A stretch of DNA of 32,985 nt from DASXTW01 sp046726275 (lineage in GTDB: Bacteria; Actinomycetota; UBA4738). A model generated the notes under the pieces. That model made no database searches. It was not told the DNA's origin and saw only the letters and a program-made list of their open reading frames with translations. A program made the position numbers and the translations under genes. Each line of letters opens with the position of its first letter. Position 1 is the stretch's first letter. The stretch lies in assembly GCA_046726275.1 (NCBI GenBank), contig JBKPAF010000094.1:1-32985 (forward strand). Direction: 5' to 3'. Below, piece after piece: positions 7,777 to 14,431 of this stretch.

Positions 7777-8619
7777 ATGGAGCTCCCAGAGGTCGAGGTG
7801 GTCCGACGGGACCTCGAGAAGGAAGTAGTCGGCCGGCGGGTCAAGGCCGTGGAGGTCCGTCCGCACCGCAACGCGATGCGGGTCATCCGCCGGCACGCCC
7901 GCCGGAAGGAGTTCGCCGACCGCCTGTCCGGAAAGAAGATCACCAAAGTGGACCGCAAAGGGAAGTATGTGCTGCTCCACCTCGACGACGGCGACGTGCT
8001 GGTGGTCCACTTCGGTATGTCCGGACAGTTCCTCCGAGGCACGAAGCGGCAGTCCCTCCCGGCTCATACCCATGTGGTGATCGAGTTCCAGCAGGGCGGG
8101 GACCTGCGGTTCATCGACCCCAGGACGTTCGGTGAGATGTTCGTGGCTGCGGGCGACGAGCTGGGAAAGGTCAAGGAGCTCGACCATATCGCCATCGACC
8201 CCTTGGAGGACACCTTCACCTGGCAGGAGTTCTCCGCCGAGCTCGCCCGGCGAGCCGCCAAGCTGAAGAGCCTGTTGATGGACCAGAAGTTCGTCTCCGG
8301 CCTGGGCAACATCTATTCGGACGAGGTCCTGTTCGCAGCGGGACTGCGCCACGATCGGCTGTCGGACTCACTCTCCTCGCAGGAGGTCAGGCGGCTCTAC
8401 CGAGCCATCAGGGAGGTCGTCCAGGACGCCATCCGGTACCGGGGGACGACACTCGACGACGAGGCCTACGTCGATCTGTTCGGCAAGCCGGGGGAGTTCC
8501 AGGCGGAGCTGAAGGTCTACGGGCGCAGAGGCCTAGCGTGCCGTCGGTGCCGCACGCCCATCGATGTGGTCAAGATCTCCGGGCGCAACAGCTACTTCTG
8601 CCCGCAGTGCCAGAGCTGA
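7777..8619 (+). CDS. mutM: Formamidopyrimidine-DNA glycosylase (MutM/Fpg), N-terminal proline absent
   Basis: A 280-residue base-excision repair enzyme of the Fpg/Nei family, which removes 8-oxoguanine and cleaves the abasic site. Conserved parts are visible: Glu-Leu-Pro-Glu-Val-Glu at the N-terminus, the beta-hairpin lysine in Arg-Lys-Gly-Lys-Tyr, Asp-Pro-Arg-Thr-Phe-Gly, Gly-Leu-Gly-Asn-Ile-Tyr, and a C-terminal zinc finger (Cys-Arg-Arg-Cys and Cys-Pro-Gln-Cys). The usual start is Met-Pro-Glu-Leu-Pro-Glu, and the proline exposed after Met removal forms the Schiff base. Here the protein starts Met-Glu-Leu-Pro. A good AAGGAG lies nine bases upstream, and an in-frame TGA (the rnc stop) ends two codons before, so no longer start exists. 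See findings. Confidence 0.93.
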   Translation: MELPEVEVVRRDLEKEVVGRRVKAVEVRPHRNAMRVIRRHARRKEFADRLSGKKITKVDRKGKYVLLHLDDGDVLVVHFGMSGQFLRGTKRQSLPAHTHVVIEFQQGGDLRFIDPRTFGEMFVAAGDELGKVKELDHIAIDPLEDTFTWQEFSAELARRAAKLKSLLMDQKFVSGLGNIYSDEVLFAAGLRHDRLSDSLSSQEVRRLYRAIREVVQDAIRYRGTTLDDEAYVDLFGKPGEFQAELKVYGRRGLACRRCRTPIDVVKISGRNSYFCPQCQS

Positions 8620-8888
8620 CCAAGCGAGTCCACGTGTTCGTCTCCGGACAGGTCCAGGGCGTGTTCTTCCGCGCCGAATGCGGCAAGCGGGCGCGTGAGC
8701 TCGGACTGGGAGGGTTCGTCCGCAATGTGCCGGATGGGCGGGTAGAGGCCGTGTTCGAGGGAGATCCGGCCGCTGTGGACGCCATGGTCGAGTGGTGCCA
8801 CACGGGCCCGCGCTGGGCCCAGGTGGAGAACGTGGACGCCACCGAAGAGAAGCCCCGAGGCGAGACGAGGTTCCAGGTCACTCGGTGA
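8616..8888 (+). CDS. acyP: Acylphosphatase
   Basis: A small enzyme of about 90 residues that hydrolyses carboxyl-phosphate bonds. The family motif Val-Ser-Gly-Gln-Val-Gln-Gly-Val-Phe-Phe-Arg contains the catalytic Arg, and Phe-Val-Arg-Asn-Val-Pro-Asp-Gly-Arg-Val-Glu contains the catalytic Asn. The start is uncertain. Family members begin a few residues before Arg-Val-His-Val-Phe-Val. In this frame only CTG 8616, which overlaps the mutM stop as CTGA, gives that length. GTG 8634 would cut into the first strand, and ATG 8538 adds 26 residues read inside mutM. The mutM-acyP-smc order is common in actinobacteria. Confidence 0.86.
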   Translation: MTKRVHVFVSGQVQGVFFRAECGKRARELGLGGFVRNVPDGRVEAVFEGDPAAVDAMVEWCHTGPRWAQVENVDATEEKPRGETRFQVTR

Positions 8889-8927
8889 AGTCGGGCAAAT
8901 CACACCGCTGAAATTTCTGGTCCCGCT

Positions 8928-8943
8928 TCCCGGGGTTCCGGGA
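8928..8943 (+). terminator. Possible hairpin terminator after acyP (no U-tract)
   Basis: TCCCGG (8928-8933) and CCGGGA (8938-8943) pair perfectly across a GGTT tetraloop in the gap between acyP and smc. No run of T follows, so this is at most a non-canonical terminator of the type often proposed in high-GC bacteria. It lies just upstream of the smc promoter candidate. Confidence 0.3.
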
Positions 8944-8953
8944 TGTTGCCGGT

Positions 8954-8959
8954 TAGCAT
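8954..8959 (+). promoter_or_regulatory. Candidate -10 element for smc (leaderless)
   Basis: TAGCAT at 8954-8959 lies nine bases before the smc ATG at 8969, so transcription would start at or within a few bases of the start codon. No -35 was recognised at 17 bases. The GAGGG at 8961-8965 is only three bases from the ATG, too close to act as a normal ribosome binding site, which also favours a leaderless mRNA. Confidence 0.4.
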
Positions 8960-8968
8960 CGAGGGCCG

Positions 8969-11900
8969 ATGTTTCTTCGATCCCTAACGCTTCGCGGGTT
9001 CAAGTCGTTCGCGGACAAGACCGCCCTCGAGTTCACTCCGGGCATCAGCGTCATCGTCGGGCCCAATGGCTCGGGCAAGTCCAACGTTGCCGACGCGATC
9101 GCCTGGGTATTGGGCGAACAGGGTGCGCGAGCGCTTCGAGGCGGGCAGATGACCGATGTGATCTTTGCTGGGAGTCCGTCCCGCCCACCCCTCGGGATGG
9201 CCGAGGTCAAGATGGTCATCGACAACAGTGCCGGTCTGATTCCCATCCCGGCCTCTGAGATCGAGATCAGCCGAAGCATCTTTCGCTCGGGGGAGAGCGA
9301 GTATCGCCTCGGGGGCCGCCCGTGCCGGCTACTGGACATCCAGGAGCTCCTGTCCGATACGGGCGTGGGTCGAACGATGCACACCATCATCGGACAGGGG
9401 CAGCTCGACGACATCCTCGGGGCTCGTCCCGAGGAGCGGCGCCAGTTCATCGAGGAGGCCGCCGGCATCGCCAAGCATCGCCGGAGGAGGGAACGGGCCG
9501 AGAGGAAGCTGGCCGGCCTGGAGGGCGATCTGAACCGGCTCCAGGACCTGGTCGGCGAGCTGAGGCGCCAGCTCAAGCCGCTGAAGCAGCAGGCAGAGCT
9601 GGCGGGCCGGCACGAGTCCCTGACCAGGGAAGCTGACGAGCTGGCTCGCAAGCTGGCCGCGGCGCGACTTCGCGAGCTGTACGGGGAGCGAGAGCGGCGG
9701 CGTCCGTCCTGGCAGGAGGCCGAAGCCAGGCAGGCCGAGATCCAGACGCGGCTGACGGAGCTCGATGACGTGATCTCCGAGCTCGAGACCGAACGGGCGG
9801 CGGCGGACTCGGCGCTGCGACAGGCCGAGGCACTCCATGAGGCCTGTCTCGAAGCCAAGTCCGATGCAGAAGGGCGGCTGCGCTCCGCCATCAGGGACGA
9901 AGCTGCCGCGCGGGAGCGTCTCGCCACAGTTGCGAATCGCTCGGGTCGATTGTTCGCATTGGAAGAGGACCTCCAAAGAACCGAGACGGCCCAATCGCAG
10001 GTTCGTGGCACGCTCGAGCGGCGGGAGGCCGACCTCGAGACCGCGGAGACGTCCTTCCGCCAGGCCGAGCAGGGGAGGAGGGATGCCGAGGACGTTCGCC
10101 GAGCGGTCGCGGAAGAGATCGCGGCCAGGCGAGCGGAGGCGGACGCTCTCCGAGCGAGCCTCGCGACCCAGGACGCGGAGCTGCAACGCCTCCGCGCCGA
10201 GATGACCGGGCTCCAGGAGCGACGGGCTGAGGCGGAAACCCGATCCGATCGGTTGGAGGCCGAGATCGAGAGGCTGGACGGTCTCGCCACGCCCCTGGTC
10301 GCCCGGCAGTCGAAGCTCGAACCAGAGCGGGACGAGATCACGGCGGTCCTGCGAGACCTGCAGACGCAGGAGCAAGGCCTCCTCGCGCGTCAAGAGGTCA
10401 TCGAGGCTCGCCGGGCGGAGCTGTCCGAGTCCCCGGGAGCGGCGTTCGCCAGGCGACGAGGGGACCGGCCCATCGGGATGCTCCGGGACCTCATCGAGGC
10501 GCCGCCGGATCTGCGTGTCGCGCTACTCGCCGCCCTGGGAACCATGGCCGATGCCGTCGCGTACGCAACCCGGGAGCAGGCGGAGGTGGACGCCATGGTG
10601 GAATCCAGCGGTGGAGTGTCCCTGGTGGTCGATGGCGGCCCCGACCACTGCCTCCCATCCGTGTACGGCGAACGGAGCCTCTTCAAGGCGATCAGGCCCG
10701 ACTCGAGGATCCGCAGGCTCGCCGGCCGGCTCCTCGGCGAGGTGTACGTGGTGAACAACCTGGCCGAGGCGGTGGCGAAACACCGCGTACACCCGTATGC
10801 GGCCTTCGTGACGCTCGATGGGGCGGTGGCCGGACCGACCTTCGTCCGGACGCCGGCCGGGCAGGACGTCCGCCTGGAGCAGGTACGGCGGGACTCGGCC
10901 GGCGTCGAGCGTGAGCTGGCCGGGGTCAGGAGAGGCCAGCGCGAGAGTCGCCAGCGTCTTGGAGAGATCGGGTCCCTGCTCGCAGACCTGGGACGAGAGC
11001 TCGAACAGAGCGATCGGCGTATCACCACCGCCGCGGATGAGCTGGCAAGCACCGAGGCCGAACGAGCTTCAGTGGATCGGGAGGAACAGATCTTGGTGGA
11101 GCGATCCACCACCTTGGAGTTGGCCATCGGGGCGGCGCGAGATCGACTTGCTTCGGCTCCGACGGAACTCCCCGAGGCGCCGGCCCTGCCACCGCGTCCG
11201 GAGCCACCGATCCATCTCCGGGTGGAGGTCGAGGCCCTCCGGAGGGAGAGCGTGAGGCTCGAAGCGGGTGTGGAGCGGATGCGCCGAGAGCTCGAGACGA
11301 TGGCGTCGGAAGATCCCATCAAGGTCCGAGAGTCGCTGCAGGCCGCGGAAGCCGAACGAGTCGCCGCCGAAGAGGCCTTGCGCAATGCGGAAGGGAACCT
11401 GGATGGAGCGGTCGCCGCGTACCGGGCCGCTACGGAGACTGCCCGATCCGTGCAGGATCGGCACGGCGTAGCCAACAGGACCTGGCGCGAGTCGGCGGCC
11501 GCATCGGACCGCCTCCGCGTGGAGCACCTGGAGGAGGACCGGGCTCGGCACGAGCTGGGGCGTCGCATCGCGGACGCAGAGCGGCTGCTCGTCGATGGAC
11601 ACGGGATCGGCCCGGCCGAAGCGGTCGAAGGACTGGCCGATGACGAGAGCGTGGAGGAACTGGTTCGTCGAGCCGACACCGTGGCCCGCCGACTCGGCCT
11701 TCTGGGGAGGGTGAACCTCCTGGCCACCGGGGAGCTCGAATCGGTCCAGCAACGCCATGACTTCCTGGTTCGGGAGCTGGAGGACGTAAAGGCGGCCCGG
11801 CGAGATCTGGAAGAGGTCATCCGTGAGGTCGACCGCCGCGTGGCCGAGCTGTTCTCGGCCGCTTTCGCGGACGTAGCCCGACAGTTCTCGGAGCTGTTCG

Positions 11901-12310
11901 CGCTGATGTTTCCCGGCGGGGAGGGACGCCTCACGCTAACCGATCCCGACGATGTCCTCGCCTCCGGAGTCGAGGTCGAAGCTCGGCCCGGTCGCGGCAA
12001 GGTCAAGCGACTTTCGTTGTTGTCCGGCGGGGAGCGTTCCCTGGCGGCCCTGGCCTTCCTGTTCGCTATCTTCAAGGCGCGGCCCAGTCCCTTCTATCTG
12101 ATGGACGAGGTCGAAGCCGCACTGGACGACGTCAACCTTCACCGGTTCCTGGAGTTGGTGAAGAGCTTCGCCGAGGATTCCCAGATCCTGATCGTCACCC
12201 ACCAGAAGAGGACGATGGAGGTGGCCGACGTTCTCTACGGGGTCTCGAGAAGCCGCGACGGCGCCTCGACGATAATCTCTCAGCGTCTGGCGGAAGTCGG
12301 CGCCAGATAG
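8969..12310 (+). CDS. smc: Chromosome segregation protein SMC
   Basis: A 1113-residue ATPase that loops and compacts the chromosome as a dimer. The head is split: Walker A Gly-Pro-Asn-Gly-Ser-Gly-Lys-Ser at 31-38 and the C-terminal signature Leu-Ser-Gly-Gly-Glu-Arg-Ser near 1017 with Walker B Tyr-Leu-Met-Asp-Glu-Val-Glu-Ala-Ala near 1042. Two long Glu/Arg/Ala/Leu coiled coils flank a hinge domain at about 495-650, which starts at Pro-Ile-Gly-Met-Leu-Arg-Asp-Leu. Length is slightly short of the 1150-1200 typical for the family, probably from shorter coiled coils. The partners ScpA and ScpB are not in the window. Confidence 0.96.
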   Translation: MFLRSLTLRGFKSFADKTALEFTPGISVIVGPNGSGKSNVADAIAWVLGEQGARALRGGQMTDVIFAGSPSRPPLGMAEVKMVIDNSAGLIPIPASEIEISRSIFRSGESEYRLGGRPCRLLDIQELLSDTGVGRTMHTIIGQGQLDDILGARPEERRQFIEEAAGIAKHRRRRERAERKLAGLEGDLNRLQDLVGELRRQLKPLKQQAELAGRHESLTREADELARKLAAARLRELYGERERRRPSWQEAEARQAEIQTRLTELDDVISELETERAAADSALRQAEALHEACLEAKSDAEGRLRSAIRDEAAARERLATVANRSGRLFALEEDLQRTETAQSQVRGTLERREADLETAETSFRQAEQGRRDAEDVRRAVAEEIAARRAEADALRASLATQDAELQRLRAEMTGLQERRAEAETRSDRLEAEIERLDGLATPLVARQSKLEPERDEITAVLRDLQTQEQGLLARQEVIEARRAELSESPGAAFARRRGDRPIGMLRDLIEAPPDLRVALLAALGTMADAVAYATREQAEVDAMVESSGGVSLVVDGGPDHCLPSVYGERSLFKAIRPDSRIRRLAGRLLGEVYVVNNLAEAVAKHRVHPYAAFVTLDGAVAGPTFVRTPAGQDVRLEQVRRDSAGVERELAGVRRGQRESRQRLGEIGSLLADLGRELEQSDRRITTAADELASTEAERASVDREEQILVERSTTLELAIGAARDRLASAPTELPEAPALPPRPEPPIHLRVEVEALRRESVRLEAGVERMRRELETMASEDPIKVRESLQAAEAERVAAEEALRNAEGNLDGAVAAYRAATETARSVQDRHGVANRTWRESAAASDRLRVEHLEEDRARHELGRRIADAERLLVDGHGIGPAEAVEGLADDESVEELVRRADTVARRLGLLGRVNLLATGELESVQQRHDFLVRELEDVKAARRDLEEVIREVDRRVAELFSAAFADVARQFSELFALMFPGGEGRLTLTDPDDVLASGVEVEARPGRGKVKRLSLLSGGERSLAALAFLFAIFKARPSPFYLMDEVEAALDDVNLHRFLELVKSFAEDSQILIVTHQKRTMEVADVLYGVSRSRDGASTIISQRLAEVGAR

Positions 12311-12340
12311 CCTTCCCGAGAAGCTCCCCCCCACACGCCA

Positions 12341-12348
12341 GGAGGTGT
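12341..12348 (+). promoter_or_regulatory. Strong Shine-Dalgarno of ftsY that decides the start
   Basis: The run AGGAGGTG (beginning at 12340) is the full anti-Shine-Dalgarno complement. An ATC at 12354 lies eight bases after GGAGG, and no in-frame ATG, GTG or TTG occurs between it and an in-frame TGA at 12348-12350. The next in-frame GTG is 48 bases further on. Confidence 0.6.
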
Positions 12349-12353
12349 GAGGC

Positions 12354-13361
12354 ATCGAGATCGTCTTCATCGTCATCGTCCTGATCGTCCTTCTGATCAT
12401 CGTGGGGGCCGTGGTGCTGGCCAGGCGGGATCGTCGCGTGGATGGCGCCGATCGGACCCCAAGGGCCGGCACCGTGACGCGCCCACCGGAAGAAGTGGCC
12501 GCCACCTACGTCCCACCCTCGATGGGCCTGGCCGACCGGGTTCGATCCCTGTTTCGCGGCGGGACGACCGAGGACACCTGGCGAGGATTGGAGGAAACCC
12601 TCATCCGGGCCGACGTCGGACCGAAGGCCGCCGAGGACATCGTGGGCCGCGTACGTGAGGCCTACTGGCCGCCCGCGGACCCGGCAGAGGTCGTCATCGA
12701 GGAGATCGCTCGCACGTTCGAAGGCGATGAGTCCTGGGTGGTTCCCCTCGGTGGTCCGGGGATCGTGATGGTCGTGGGGGTCAACGGCACCGGGAAGACC
12801 ACCACCATCGGCAAGATCGCCTACGCCTTGGCCGGCGAAGGGCGCACCGTCAGTCTGGCTGCGAGCGACACCTTTCGGGCGGCCGCCGGCGAGCAGCTGC
12901 AGACGTGGGCCTCCAGGTCGGGCGCCCATCTGGTGGCGCAGTCTCGGGGGGCCGATCCCGGTGCCGTCGCGTTCGACGCCGTCCAGGCGGCCCGGGCCCG
13001 AGGCAGCGACGTCCTCATCGTGGACACAGCCGGACGTCTCCACACGCGCGAGCCGCTGATGGAAGAGCTTCGCAAGGTCAAGCGCGTGCTGGAGAAGGCT
13101 GCGGGGCGGGTCGACGACGTCCTGCTGGTGCTCGACGCGACGACCGGTCAGAACGGGATCGCCCAGGCGCGCGCCTTCACCGACGCGGTCGGCGTGACGG
13201 GGGTGGTCCTGGCGAAGATGGACGGAACGGCCAAGGGTGGGATCGTGCTGGCGGTTCGCGAGGAGCTGGGCGTGCCGGTCAAGCTCGTCGGCACAGGGGA
13301 GCGGCCGGGGGACCTTGCCCTGTTCGACCCGGAGGCATTTGCTCGAAGATTGGTCGGCTAA
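12354..13361 (+). CDS. ftsY: Signal recognition particle receptor FtsY
   Basis: A receptor GTPase (335 residues from the start used here) that docks SRP-ribosome complexes to the membrane. A hydrophobic segment rich in Ile and Val at residues 3-23 would anchor it, as in other actinobacterial FtsY proteins. The N domain follows from about 58, and the G domain has Gly-Val-Asn-Gly-Thr-Gly-Lys-Thr-Thr, Asp-Thr-Phe-Arg-Ala-Ala-Ala, Asp-Thr-Ala-Gly-Arg-Leu and Ala-Lys-Met-Asp-Gly-Thr-Ala-Lys-Gly-Gly. The start is odd: a perfect Shine-Dalgarno points to ATC 12354, whereas a conventional GTG at 12402 would cut off most of the membrane segment. The gene ends 5 bases from the convergent tetR stop. Confidence 0.93.
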   Translation: MEIVFIVIVLIVLLIIVGAVVLARRDRRVDGADRTPRAGTVTRPPEEVAATYVPPSMGLADRVRSLFRGGTTEDTWRGLEETLIRADVGPKAAEDIVGRVREAYWPPADPAEVVIEEIARTFEGDESWVVPLGGPGIVMVVGVNGTGKTTTIGKIAYALAGEGRTVSLAASDTFRAAAGEQLQTWASRSGAHLVAQSRGADPGAVAFDAVQAARARGSDVLIVDTAGRLHTREPLMEELRKVKRVLEKAAGRVDDVLLVLDATTGQNGIAQARAFTDAVGVTGVVLAKMDGTAKGGIVLAVREELGVPVKLVGTGERPGDLALFDPEAFARRLVG

Positions 13362-13376
13362 AGGGCTAGCTGCCCT
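13362..13376. terminator. Weak hairpin between convergent ftsY and tetR
   Basis: AGGGC (13362-13366) and GCCCT (13372-13376) pair across a TAGCT loop. The hairpin lies on the junction of the two convergent genes and overlaps the tetR stop. Five base pairs and no T-run make it a weak, possibly bidirectional terminator. Confidence 0.22.
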
Positions 13377-13998
13377 CTCGTGGCTGTGCGCTCACCGCCA
13401 GAAGCATCCGGGCCGCCTGCGCCGCGACCGACCGCTGGTCGATGGACCTCGGATCGATCGCCGCATGAAGTCCCAGGCCATCTCCTGTGGCCAGCAGAAG
13501 AGAGGCCATGGCCGGCGGGTCGATCCATTGGGGAAGGAACCCAGTCGAGCGGAGCTCCGCGATCTGGTCCGTCAGGAACCCGCGGAGCTGGCCCAGCAAC
13601 TCGACGACGCCCCGCCGGAGCGAGTCGCTCCGATTGGCGTGTACCAGCGCTTCCAGATAGACGGGGAGCAGATCCCTTGCCCGCTCGAAGGAGTCCTGGA
13701 GCGCCTGAACGGCTTCCATCATCCGGACCGGCGCCGGCGCCTCGCGGCGCAACGCATCGACGGCCGGCTCGATCCACCCACGGACGGCGACGAGAAGGGC
13801 GTGCGCCACCAACTCGTCCTTGGATCCGAAGTGATAGGTGATCCCCCCCAGGTTCACCCCGCTTTCGGCCGCGATGGCCCTCGAGGTCGTTCGGGCCAGG
13901 CCTCGGGCCTTCAGCGTTCGCAACGTCCCATCGATGAGCTTCTGCCGAGTGTCTGGGGCATCGATGATTGCGCTAGCCAAGTTGACCGAGTCATTCAT
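13366..13998 (-). CDS. TetR/AcrR-family transcriptional regulator
   Basis: A 210-residue one-component repressor. The N-terminal helix-turn-helix (about 15-62) reads Thr-Leu-Arg-Thr-Leu-Lys-Ala-Arg-Gly-Leu, Thr-Ser-Arg-Ala-Ile-Ala-Ala-Glu-Ser-Gly-Val-Asn and Ile-Thr-Tyr-His-Phe-Gly-Ser-Lys-Asp-Glu-Leu, the classic TetR DNA-binding pattern. The C-terminal ligand/dimer domain is not assignable to a ligand. The ATG at 13998 is the first plausible start and lies inside a perfect palindrome that also covers the -10 elements of this gene and of the divergent operon. Autorepression and control of the 14018-15908 operon are therefore likely. Confidence 0.9.
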   Translation of the reverse strand: MNDSVNLASAIIDAPDTRQKLIDGTLRTLKARGLARTTSRAIAAESGVNLGGITYHFGSKDELVAHALLVAVRGWIEPAVDALRREAPAPVRMMEAVQALQDSFERARDLLPVYLEALVHANRSDSLRRGVVELLGQLRGFLTDQIAELRSTGFLPQWIDPPAMASLLLATGDGLGLHAAIDPRSIDQRSVAAQAARMLLAVSAQPREGS

Positions 13999-14010
13999 AC
14001 GTTCGTATGA
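13995..14010. promoter_or_regulatory. Palindromic TetR operator candidate
   Basis: TCATACG and CGTATGA form a perfect 7-bp inverted repeat around a TT centre. It lies between the divergent tetR and membrane-protein genes, contains the tetR start codon on the minus strand, and overlaps both -10 candidates. A bound dimer would block both promoters. Size and symmetry fit TetR-family operators; binding is inferred from position. Confidence 0.65.
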
Positions 14011-14011
14011 T
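14006..14011 (+). promoter_or_regulatory. -10 element of the membrane protein/SDR/mug operon (leaderless)
   Basis: TATGAT at 14006-14011 ends six bases before the ATG at 14018, so the mRNA would start at the start codon. Five bases of the hexamer are the right arm of the palindrome, which puts the promoter under direct steric control of the regulator. Confidence 0.55.
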
Positions 14012-14012
14012 A
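14007..14012 (-). promoter_or_regulatory. -10 element of tetR (leaderless)
   Basis: Read on the minus strand, bases 14012 to 14007 are TATCAT, ending eight bases before the tetR ATG at 13998. It shares five base pairs with the rightward -10 on the opposite strand, so the two promoters are nearly superimposed and cannot be occupied at the same time. Confidence 0.45.
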
Positions 14013-14017
14013 TCAGC

Positions 14018-14431
14018 ATGGCGGATCCCCGAGTAGAAGCTTGTATGAAATGGGCCCTCGCTAGCTTCGTGCTGGCGCTCGGGGCTTCCCTGGTGCTCCT
14101 CCTCGCTCCCCTGGGAACAGAGGTGGGAGAAACGGCCACTTCGGCGGCCTCGCCCAGCGTCAAGGCGATCCCTCCAAAACCGGAGACCAGAGTTACTCAT
14201 CCGAATCTCGTCCAGATCCAGGGTTGGAGCGTCGCCCTGCCGCTGACCGTCCCGGTGGCGCTGGCCGCGATCGGGCTCGTCGGGACTCGGTACCGGTCCC
14301 AGCCGGCGCTCGTCGGCGTGGCCGTTCTGCTCGGTGCGTTCGTCGTGTTGGGAGCTCTGTCCGTCGGCGTCTTCTATTTTCCAGCCGAAGTCGCGATGAT
14401 CGTTGCCTCGGTGAAAGTGGGTTCTGCATGA
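14018..14431 (+). CDS. Small integral membrane protein of unknown function
   Basis: A 137-residue protein that I do not recognise. Hydrophobic segments are visible at about 11-30, 70-88, 94-113 and 114-131, separated by one polar loop of about 35 residues (31-66) containing two prolines after an Ala-Ile. It starts at an ATG six bases after a TATGAT and has no ribosome binding site. It is the first gene of a three-gene operon with an NDUFA9-like SDR (ATGA overlap) and a Mug glycosylase (GTGA overlap), divergent from tetR. The position suggests a role shared with the SDR at the membrane. Confidence 0.75.
   Translation: MADPRVEACMKWALASFVLALGASLVLLLAPLGTEVGETATSAASPSVKAIPPKPETRVTHPNLVQIQGWSVALPLTVPVALAAIGLVGTRYRSQPALVGVAVLLGAFVVLGALSVGVFYFPAEVAMIVASVKVGSA

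Noticed and set aside
7015..8352. A 445-codon minus-strand frame opposite rnc and mutM
   Set aside because: RNase III and MutM signatures on the + strand explain the region; the antisense frame is compositionally biased.
8953..12075. Long minus-strand frames (462 and 561 codons) opposite smc
   Set aside because: They are Ser/Arg-rich mirror products of the SMC coiled-coil codons and lack any domain.
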